Origin: Gyrodactylus bullatarudis
Taxonomy: Eukaryota > Platyhelminthes > Monogenea > Gyrodactylidea > Gyrodactylidae
Length of the DNA stretch: 64,000 bases
Assembly (NCBI GenBank): GCA_012064415.1
Contig: SSNU01000279.1
Location: 310,001 to 374,000 of the forward strand
Direction of reading: 5' to 3'
Numbering within the stretch: the stretch's first letter is position 1; every line of letters begins with the position of its first letter. The translations under genes and the position numbers were made by a program. Below, in pieces: positions 11,668 through 23,600 of the stretch. The notes below the pieces were generated by a model that ran no database searches, was not told the origin of the DNA, and saw only the letters and a program-made list of their open reading frames with translations.

Positions 11668-14600
11668 ATGTCAACATTTGTACATACATTTCTCAGACTG
11701 TGTGTGAAATCTCCTGAACAAGACTCATCTAAATCAAGCCAAATTCGCACTAAATTAAACAACAAGTCAATTGATGAAATTAGACATAAATCTTCACGTT
11801 TAACAGAAAACTATGATTTGCTTGGCGGTCAGTTGATATCAGATTATATGAATAGAGAAATTTGGAATAAAGCTCTTCGTCAACTTCAACGTCATGATCA
11901 GTGTACTGGAAGTAAAGATAAACGAAAGAAAGAACGAATTAGACAACGTCTCATTTGTGGAGCTAACAACAAATTGAAAGAAAGAAATGATAATAATACT
12001 CTAACTATTCCTAAACCATGTTTTAACTCATTTACTCATGTGAATGTTTCACAACAATTTCCGGAAACTCCTTCAAATGTAGGTTTAAAGGGTATTCTAA
12101 AACATCTCGAAAAATTTGTTAATCTGAAAATTTTTCTAGGTCAATGAGGAAACTTTACGACATTCTCAATTGAATGAACCTGTATTTAATCTATTCGTTT
12201 ATCTTGCTCGCGAGGGCGTCAAAATCAATGGATTATTTCGTCGGCCAGGAAATATTGCTGATATGAAGGTAAATAATGATTAATTTATAGAATTTTCCTC
12301 GTCCAGGTATAATTAAATTTTATCTTTCTACATTACATTAAAGATTTATCTTCTTATTGCCTCTTAAAGAAGTTTCTTCTTCTTTTTCATCGTTTCCTTT
12401 GAATTAAATTACAATAAGTGCTTCCAATTTAATTAAAATCAAGTTTCACTACTCGGTTTTATTCTTTTCTTCTAATTTCTTTGTTTTCCGAATTCAATTA
12501 GTTTTTTCTTTTCCACAAAAGATTTGGAATAGTTGATAAGAAAATCTAATTATCAAAATTTGGATAGTTATCCCAATAAGAGCTTGTTACTAACTGATGA
12601 GTTAAATCGATTCGAACTAAAGCTTATCTTTTTGATTGCAATCCCAGAGTATATTTCGTAATGGTATTTACAGTTTTATTAATCAAATTTAATATTTAAT
12701 TCAATCTGACTTATCTAGGTACAGTGTGTCTAATCACCCAATCAGATATCAGTTGATCGATGGTGCATGATTTAGGGGAGGGGGTCACTCTAAAAATTCT
12801 TAATCGATACATTTTACACTATTCATTGAGAATTTCATTATTTGAATTATTTTTAAATACAATAAAATAACTTGATTGAGACTATAGGTAGTTATCGTAA
12901 AGAAATATTTTTCACATAGCTATCACAAAAGAAAGAATCATTCGATAATGCCATTAATTTATTATTATTATTGTGTGAGATAATTTGTTCTCTTATGAAT
13001 GAGAAAAAGTAAACAGAGTTTTTGACTAAGAAAAATCAAAAAATTCTGGCTCTAGATTAGAGAAAGAAACGTACATTTTCATATACGTCCGGATAACTGG
13101 AAATATTCATCAATTAAAATATTAACAAAAGAATTATATTTTATAGAGATATGTATATTTCGCTAGGTCTCGTCAGTCTCAATTCCTGGTTCAATATTTA
13201 ATAAAAATTTATTGCAATGAAATGTCTATGAATGAAATTGTAAATCTTCTCTTGAGAAATTCCAATTGATGAAAAACCAAGAAACTTTTCTAGTATTCAG
13301 ATAGAAAAGAAAAATTAAAAATCAATTGGGCCACAGTAGTTCTAAATTGTGCGTGTAGTTCTTTTGAATACACAGATTTGGATCTTCCTTCATGATGTAA
13401 AACTTCTCTCTGATTTTGAGGTCCGTCAGTTGATCGCTCAAGAGAATTGTATTGTATTTCAATCAGTGAGGATTATTTAGAAAAAATTGTGTATTACTGG
13501 TCTCTGTAACTTTGGCTGACATTAACAATTCAGAGTCATCGTTCACATTGATCTCCTTGTAGTCTTGATTCTGAGATGCTCATTTAATAGTATCTCATGC
13601 ACTGCCTATAAAACATAAATATCCATAACAAATATTCATATAGATTTGGAAATTTATGTACGTTATTTTTTGAAAAAATGAATTCTTTCCATCCATTACA
13701 TAATGATGTTACCCGATGCTGTTGGGAAATTTGAAGGAAAATTTCCATTATATGTTCAACACTGTAATAAACTTGAGATGGAAATTGTTTATTCATTCGA
13801 TATGAAATCATTTCTTAACTCAAAATATCTATCCTTCTTTAATGGAATTCAAGTCAGATCAGCAAGAGCTTGTTCTAAAAATATTTAACATTCGGAAATA
13901 TTGAAAGAATATCAAAGCTAGAAGCATAACAATTAACGTTTTAATGGAGTCATTTGGTGAATTCTGATTGGTTACATAAATGTACTTTAGTCAAAGGGGG
14001 ATAAGAGAAGAGAAATTTTTATCTGTGAATTGGCTTTGGAATTATTGAAATTCTTTCAACAATTAACTAATGATGACATTGGTACACAATTAGAGACTTG
14101 AACCTTTTTTTATCCAAAAAATTATTAGATTATATTTTTAAACCATTTTAGAATAGTAAATGCATTTTTACTATTTGAAAAAATTATTCAGCGAAATTTA
14201 GATATTTTCATTCAGAGGTTTGAAAAATTTATTTCTAAAAAAACCTGTCTTGGACTGAATATAGTGTGTTTCTATCAAATGATTTAGCTGCTTTCTTTGC
14301 TTATTCTGAGAGATTTCCAGATTCTCTTTCAAATGAGAGGCAAACGAAGTATTTTCCAGTATTTAGATGAATTACTCAGAACATTTAAGGGTTGAAGAAC
14401 TTAGCTATGAATATTTTAGCTAAAACGTACTGAAACTACACAAGATATGTGCGGTGTATTTCCCTCTGGCCTTTCAGTACGTTTCAGCTAACAATCCTTA
14501 GCTAATACGAACTCAAGTATGAATTAGCTACAACAACTTAACTCGTAACTTTTCAGGGATCTTGGATGATCAAAATTTCATTGATTTTCAAGCAGTAAGA

Positions 14601-17600
14601 ATGATCAAGAAATCAAAATTCGATTTTGACAAGTTGATAACTGATTCAGCAAATTTGATTACTTTGTCTAATCGTGATCGTAAAATAATCAATTTCGGGT
14701 CACTCTCTCACTTTGAAATTAGCAAATAATTTTAACTCAAAGTTCAGAAAATGAGATTTTGGCGCTAACTCGAGAATTGAAAAGCTGGCCTCATGATCTA
14801 AACCTAATTGACATGAAGATGAGAATTTACTATTTTTACAAATATTTTTCTCCGGATTCACAGGAAAAGGATATTTTTTGAATTCTAAAATGGCATGAGC
14901 TAATAAGATGCGGATATTCGAGAAAATTCCGAAAAAATTCAATCTGACCAAAATTAGGCCGTTTTTTTCGAATTTCGAAAATGCACCAAATTTCCACTCA
15001 TTCAACTTTTGAAACGAAAATTTTCATCGATTTCGATGATTCGAAGCAGTTTAGTGGTGATATTTGGGATCAACATTGAACGAAGAATTCGAATTCACCT
15101 GCAGAAGTTCACTGAAAATCGTCATTACCGTGGGAAATCGAACCATTTTAATTTTTCGATTATCACGAAGGCAAATTATCCAAAATCTTGAAGTCCAACC
15201 TTTTCTCGGAAACTCTAAGATCTTCGCTATCGCTATGGCCAAATTCGAATTCTTCGTCTAATGTTGATCCCAAATATCAGTACTATACTGCTTCGAATCA
15301 TCGAAATCGATGAAAATTTTTGTTTCAAAAGTTGAATAAGTGGAAATTTTCGTAATTCGTAAAACGGCCTAATTTTGGTCAGATTGAATTTTTTTTGAAT
15401 ATCAACAAATTAGTAGCTCATTCCGTTTTAGTATTCAAAAAAAATTTTTTTTTCTGTGAATCCGGAGAAAAATATTGAGTTTTTTGTAAAAATAGTAAAT
15501 TCTCATCTTCATGGCATATTATATTATTGACTGTAGATGGGAAAGATGATTTTAAAATTAAACCACATTACTAATTATAACACATGTGGTATCTTTCATA
15601 ATAATTTAATTTTTATTTGATAATGTACTTTTCTTGTTCCCTAGAATATTCTGTTGGATTTATCGAAAGGCATTAGTGTGAATTGGTCTGACTACAACAT
15701 CTATACAGTTGCTAATGTTGCTAAACGCTTCCTCATCTGTTTGCCACATGGAATATTTGGAATGCACGGGGAGAATCTGTTATTAAGAACGGCAAGGATG
15801 CGATGCTCTTCTGTTTATGAGAATTCAGGAATTCTATCCACCAAATTATCAATTACCCCCGAAGATCGGATTCGTCTTGAGGCATTTTGCAAGTAAGCTA
15901 TTTTTTCCATCTAACCATTTGAGATTATTATCCTACTGGCTACTAGAGATTTTTCAAATTTTAGGTTTTTAACTCTAGTCATAACCTGGTTCAGCTCTTT
16001 GAGAGAATTGCCTGATTATCATTTATTCACAATTTTCTCGACTTTAAGCTTTAATAACTTCTGGTAATAAACTGCCTTATTTCTTGGAAAATTTTTGTTT
16101 TTTGCTGAGTTTTAGTCCTTTAATAACTTCGTCGAGATGATATTAAAATCATTAATGAACTCAGAATATAAAAAATCAAAAAGGAACCCAAAATGTATTA
16201 TAATAAAAAGTTTACTTGAAAGTAGTGAGATCATTTTTGGGTGTTAAATGTCAAAAAATCAAAACTTTGGTTTTATTATGTCACTATCTAAGAAATCATA
16301 TCTTTCAAAAATTTGAACTGAACTTGAAATAGTTTGCCATAATGTGGAACTTGTGCGGCTTGGCAGTTTGAAATTATCAAAATTAAATTTTTTAAATCTA
16401 CCCCTACTGGCTACGCCTTAGTGAACTACAGTTATATAGCAAGAAGTCTTGTCAAGAGAAAGCCCATCTTCAAGTTTTCCTCGTGTTTTTATTTTAAAAA
16501 AGATTACAGAAATTTCTTTAGTTCATTCATCTCAATTATTTGATATCCATTTTAAATATAAAGCTAGTTAATATGAAGATGGGAATTTATGCTTTTTACA
16601 AAATTATGAATTTTTTCACCAAGAAATCGAATTTGATCAAGATTTTTTGGAATCTAGATCGTAGGTTCCACTTTCAGGATCTGAAGAAAAAATATTTGAA
16701 AAAAATCAGATTTTAAGAAAGTTATGGCATATTTCAAATCTAGCGATGGCGCCGGATTCCCATTTTTTTGAACTTTGAGTTAATAATTTTTGTTGATTTA
16801 AAAGTGAGAGAGTGATCAAAAGTTGATTTTTAGGATCACGATTAGTCAAAGAAACCGATTATGACTATGAAAATTTCAATGGACTCGCCAATTTCCAGGG
16901 ATCTTGAATCATCAAAATTTCATCGATTTTCGAGTAGTGAAAATGTTCAAAAAATCAAAATTCGATTTTCACAAGAAGAGGGGCGGATTCTCAAAATCTG
17001 AATCAGTATATTTGATCTCTTTGACTAATCGTGATCCTAAAAATCAACTTTTGATCACTCTTACACTTTTAAATCAACAAAAATTATTATTGAAAATCGA
17101 ATTTTGATTTTTTGAACATTTTCACTACTCGAAAATCGATGAAATTTTGATGATTCAAGATCCCTGGAAATTGGCGAGTCCATTGAAATTTTCATAGTCA
17201 TAATCGGTTTCTTTGACTAATCGTGATCCTAAAAATCAACTTTTGATCACTCTCTCACTTTTAAATCAACAAAAATTATTAACTCAAAGTTCAAAAAAAT
17301 GGGAATCCGGCGCCATCGCTAGATTTGAAATATGCCATAACTTTCTTAAAATTTTATTTTTTTCAAATTTTTTTTCTTCAGATCCTGAAAGTGGAACCTA
17401 CGATCTAGATTCCAAAAAATCTTGATCAAATTCGATTTCTTGGTGAAAAAATTCATAATTTTGTAAAAAGCATAAATTCCCATCTTCATATTAATTAGGT
17501 GTGGTAACTGAGTTGAAATTTAATCTCAAGAGAAAATGTATCAAAATTTACCAAGATGTAAATTTTTGATGGATGGAAATTTGGTCAATTTTCTTTTTTC

Positions 17601-20600
17601 ACTAATACTGTATTTATCTGATGATTTTCATTGAAGTTTTCTCCTGAAAAAAATACACTGAAGAAACCTGGAAAAAAATTTATTATCTTGATTTGAATCT
17701 GAAGGTGAATTTGTAAATGTCATAATCTCTAGAAGAAGTATTGAACTTTTGTAATTTTCTGGATGAAAATTCAGTTCCGAGGCAATTTATAGAACCGATT
17801 TTGAAAAGGAATACGCAGAAATCTGAGCTCTATCATTCGTCAAACTCACGCTATACTAATTTAAAGAAAGTTGATTTTTTCCAAAAATTTAATTTTCGTT
17901 TAAAACGTTTCTTAAAGTCATAGATGAACTTTTACCGAGTACTCATATTTGTAGAATTCGAATATGCTAAAGCTTTCAAGATAGCCTGTTTTTGAATCAA
18001 AAATGACCGAATTTTTAACTCGTATTTCCTGAAAATAATTGCGTTAAAACAACTGTGGACTCGTAATCAGCGTATTCCATTTTCAAATGTTAGGTTAGAC
18101 AGAAGATCGAATGCGAGTAATAAAAAATTTTTTCTGGAAATTTAAGGGCTAAAATCGCAAATATGAAACTCAAATAATGACTTATTTCTCCATAAGAATA
18201 TTATCCCTTCAAATGGCTAAAATTGGCTTTAAAATTTAGGCATTTCAGAGAATTTTCTACATCGTCGACATCTTGATACATACCCATTTATCATCATTCC
18301 CAATTATAACCCTAGCAGATAAACTCAAGAATATTATATTTTGAATGATAATTATTTCTGAAACTAAGTTTTAAAGAGAGGCATGAGTCGACCTAGTTAG
18401 AAGTATTTTTTTGTTGAAAAGAATATCAAATTTCTAATGATGGAAAAATTGATTTCCATCAAAGCTTGAGTATCTGTAACTCTATCCTGAATGTTAATCG
18501 ATAATTTCTGTGACCAGAAAATTAGACATCTATAGATGAAAGCTAATGTCCAACAAGATTGACATATATATATTAGAATTCAATTAGTTTGTTCCTTATT
18601 CATTCATGAAACATTTATTTGTATTATTCAGGAGTAAAGTTATTCATCTATGGTCCCTAGACATTTTTTATCTAATGAATATTTTAACTTGGAAGGTAAT
18701 AAGAAGGTTCAAATTCTGAAAAATATCCTTGTTTATCCTATGCCAGAATTCACAAAGATTCACAAGCGTTCATTTTTTCAACTCATAATAATGAAATCTG
18801 AATTTTTCAGGCAACTAATAGGAGTAAAAGTAGTTTTAATCCTGTAATTATGTTAAAAATGTTACCAAAAGTACTTTTGTAATTAAATTATTAACAGGAT
18901 AAATGGACAATGTCAACAGAAAACTATAAATACAACTAAAGTGTTGAAATATTCGTGTATGTATATATATATCAGCTGGATTTGAATAGTATAACAGGAG
19001 AGAAGACAGACATTAAGTCTAATTCTATTAATATCGTTTCTCGAGAGAAAATTAAGGCCACTGTACTGTCTATCGATTGTATAGTTTTCTTTGGGGAATT
19101 AATTTTAGAGTTTATCCCTAATCTACAATGTACATGGAATCTTTTCTTGTGTTGCTCAAACATATTCTTTATTTGATTATTCTATATTTTCTTTAGATTC
19201 ACTAAAGAAGAAGTAGAGTAATCTGTTTTTGTAAATAAATCGATTTTGATTTGGAAAATAATTCCAACTGAACCGAAAGAAAGTAAAAAACTTTTTTCTA
19301 AATGGCCGAACCACTTTCTATCAGAACATGTTTAATTAATTCTCTCTTATTTAACATAATCTTGACAATATGCAAATTAGAGAGAAAGGACTAACATTTG
19401 TGATTTGAATTCAATTGTGAAGATCAATTGATTTTTATTTGAGTCTAATCTTCAAACCCAAGTTAAGTTCCTCTCTGAAGTCTAAGCTGTCTATACGGAC
19501 GTATTATCAATGATAATATATCATCTAAGGAAATTTATACCTGAGCAATTAAAAAAGGTACATTGATTTCAAATTAGAGAGGTTAGATTCTAAGTGATAA
19601 AAGTTATATACATCGCTGAATGATTTTAAATCTTACATAAGGTTCGAGGAAACTGCTAAAAAACATTCATCTATTAATTTTTAAAAGCCAACCATTTCTT
19701 GACTAATAACATCAAAATTAAACCAATGTCTCAAATAAATCTTTGTAAAGAGACCCGACAAAATATAACGAATATACGCACGTTGTTCTTTAACCTTCTA
19801 TATGAGTTTAGGTTGTACGCTGATTAGTAATCAGTGATTACTAATCACTTAAAGAAACTGAGGGCTACAGTAATCTCAATTGGAATAAACAAAAAATCTA
19901 GCTACTAGGAAACCTTTTTTACAAGAAGGATAATTTTATTTAGGGCAGATTTGTTTTTTAGAATGGAAAGAGGAAATATATTCTTTCATCGACAAAAATA
20001 TTTTTTATTTTAGAACAGGAAATTTTCAGACATGCTTCAAAAATTAGTTATGCAGTTGACAATTCAAAAATGAATTTTTATCATTTCCTTGGTTGTAAAC
20101 CGTAGAAGGAAAAATTTTCAATGTAAGAAACTATTTTTCCGAAAGTAAAAATGAAATGTTTCTTCTTCTTAGATATCTAAGCTAACATTATCAGGCTTCG
20201 TGATGTGTTTAAGTTTTAGTCTGAGTTTTTTTTACGTGGGGATACGTATGGATAGTCAAATAATTGCTTTTTCTGTACATATCAGGATAATTTGTAAAGA
20301 GATAAGCCATAGAATTAAAAATAGATCCTTTTTCTCATTTATCTAGAATTAAATTCGTAATTTTACTATTTTAAAACTTGTGCAAATAAATGATTCACAC
20401 AATTTTTTCAAAATCTTCCGAAAATCCGCTTAAGCTCATATTCGTAGATATAAAAGAAAGGTATTTTTATTTATTAAATGTATATTATACAATGGTCTAT
20501 CAGTAATGAGTTTGACACATAAATAATGAAAGAAGTTTGATAAAGTTGATTGAAAATAATCCTGTAATTCAAAAATCTTGACAAAGAAATATACAAAAAG

Positions 20601-23600
20601 ATACATACCAAAACTCTCCCATAAATAGCAACAGTGAAGAAGTTCTTTAAAGCAAATTATTTAAATCATCAAATCTTAGGCTAATAAATTTCTTGTCTTG
20701 CCTTTAATTGATTTCAGATCAACCTTTTTATGTTAATTTAACTAATTTTCAAGCTCAAAAGTTTGAATCTATATTGGCTTTATCCCTTTTTAGATTTAGC
20801 CTCCGATCTTTAGCCTCTCCAGGCTCGAAGATATGATTTTATTGTAAAAAATTTTCTTTCTCAACTTTTTCTTTCATCCTATGAATTAATCAGTGATAGA
20901 ATCTATGAATGTGAAGATCCCAAGTGTTTCAAATCCAACATTTACGTAGCAAGTTAGATTACTTTCCTTTATCAAGGCCATCCCTACTAGTGAATCATTA
21001 GTAACCAGAAATATAGTGAGTAACCTTGTGAGTAGTTTCATTTCCTCAGATTCTTATTCGTTTTAGGTGTTACTACTATTTTCCCAATACATGAAGATGA
21101 AAATTTACTATTTGTTTCACAAAACATTCAGCCTATGAATTGTTAAAATGAAGAAAATCAATCAATCCAAAATTAGATAGTTTTAGGTAGGATTTCGAAA
21201 TATTTAGTAAAATATAATAATATCTTACTCTGCTATAAAGGTGAGTTATAATATTCTAAATGCTGTAATATACAGTATACTTTATTAGAATTATCTTTAT
21301 GATCAAGTATAGACTCAATTAGGAACTGTGAATAGGAAATTTAGCATAGATCATCTGTATTGGCCTTGTTAATCCTCACAGCTAGATTTTCATCCATAGA
21401 CCACTTAATCGCAAATAGGAATTAAGAGTACATCATCTCTTTCCATTTGAATTATAGAGTTAATATTTGGAAAAGTAGAAAAAAGGGTAATGGTCTGGTT
21501 CGGGAACGACGCAAAATTTTATTTACGGGCGAATTACCCATGAGCTAATGAAAATCGAGTAGGTCCCCGAGTACTATTCAATTCCTATTATGGTCTATTT
21601 AGATATATTCATGTGTATACTCAACCTATTCTTCAACTAATCTTTTCTCAATACAATTGTGTATGCCCTAGTTGAGGAACGAATCTTAATTTAATCATCT
21701 TTATCTAGAAGGCTATTAAAGATCCCTTTCCAATCCATAGATTTCTTGTTAAAGAGGTACTCGAAGATTTTAATCTCAATTCTGTGCCTCGCCACGGTCC
21801 TTCATGGTTCGCCAGGCTCTTTCAACAAAGTTAGTATGGACCGTATTGTCAGTTGGATCTACATAGTTGAGGCTATGGATAATCTTTAGATGCCAGCAGC
21901 CAGCAGTAGCCCACTCCGAGTATCCTCGTCATTCATCAGAGGTTAATGTTGAGCCTAGGAATATATTCTCACTTATAAAGTTCCCGATAACCGGTTAATT
22001 GCGCTCTGTAACAATTTCCAGACGAATACATTTGGTCTCTCGGTCATAAGCACCCATTCATTTCTCAGAATACGACCACGATGATATTTACGTCTGGCCA
22101 GCTTAGTCTCATCCATCTCAGCATGTGACCGATACCTCCTACAACATGTCACAAAAAATAAACTTTCACTTTGAATCAGACAGCCAAGACACTAACTTAA
22201 ATGGGAATTGGGCTTGCTAAGATAAGCCTAGAAAAACTTATATTGTTGATAAAAATCAAATAAGAAAGGAAAGATAAAGATGATTATATTAAGAATCGTT
22301 CCTCAACTAGGGCATACACAATTGTATTGAGAATAGATTAGTTCAAGAATAGGTTGAGTATACACATGAATATATCTAAATAGACCATAATAGGAATTGA
22401 ATAGTACTCGATTTTCATTGGCTCATGGGTAATTCGCCCGTAAATAAAATTTTGCGTCGTTCCCGAACTAGACCATTACCGAAAAAAGGATATATTTACA
22501 CCAAATGTACATTTCTCAAAGGTTCATCAGTAGTGTCTCTTCGATAATGATAAAAATTAAAAGATGAATGAAAATAATAATTTACAAATTATGAAAGAAA
22601 CAGTAAAAGTTGAAGACAATAAGAATAAAATGTAAGCTGAAAAAACACCAATACTCTCTAATAAATAGCAACAGTGGAGAGAAAAGTGAAAAAAGGCTTA
22701 CATAGGAATAATTATTCTGAACAAAAAAGAAAATTAATATTACAGTATCGTCGGTTAAATTTTTTTTCTATTTTGGGAATCTCGATTTTCTCATCAAGAA
22801 TTCGAATTCCGAAGTTCATATCAGCTTATAGCTCGAAAATATTGCCCGAGTTAGAGCATTGCCAAAAGTTTACTCAAGATTTATAGATAATTTGAATAAA
22901 AGGATGCCAACATTTTTAAAATTTATCTGGATCCAGAGTCAGATTTACCGAGTTTCTGACATTCAACAAAATCTCTTTTGTTTATTTACTAATCTGTCAC
23001 ATTTACATTTCTGATAAGGTTGTCTCTTCCAATTTGAAATGATTTCTACATTTGATTGATAACGAGTAACGTGATTTATTATTTCTTTCAGCGTTCAGTA
23101 AGTGATCATTATTCAGGGATTTACTCTTGAATGAATATCGAATAATCTTCAGAGATTATAGCTCATACCAAAGGTAGTAAAATTCTCATAGATTTATAAT
23201 ACCCAACTAATTCATTGAAAGAATTGGAATTTCTTCCCGACCAATTTAACAAACTAAGAAGCCATCTATCCCTATGATTTATTGGCTACTCTGCTCAAAC
23301 TTTTGAAGAGTCTAATAAAGAAAGATCAAATACGTAATAAAAATAATTGCTAAAGAAAAATTTCTTCTCTTCCCTAGTGAAAATCCGAAAAGAAAATTTC
23401 ACTGATGTCAATTTTTCAGATTTATTATTACGCTGTATCATCTTCATCAGTTTCTAGTTATTTTCTCTCTTTAGTCTCAACAATTAAGTATGTAAAAATA
23501 AGGAGAATCATAAATCAAATTCGTCAGCAACAGAAATATCTCCCTTTTTTGTAAAGAATTTCCATTCATTGATTGTAAATCCAAGATACGATTGTTTATA

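Noticed and set aside
12590..12620. CTGATGAG followed by a short stem-like stretch, reminiscent of a hammerhead ribozyme (which occur in Penelope-like elements)
   Set aside because: The expected GAAA box reads GAAC, and no flanking stems I/III were found; it is also not next to a Penelope piece.
13584..13888. Overlapping ORFs on both strands in RhoGAP intron 2
   Set aside because: No domain and no splice phase consistent with the RhoGAP model, which joins 12268 to 15645 in frame without them.
15009..15261. Three overlapping ORFs in the middle of family B
   Set aside because: They arise from the foldback sequence and have no protein similarity.
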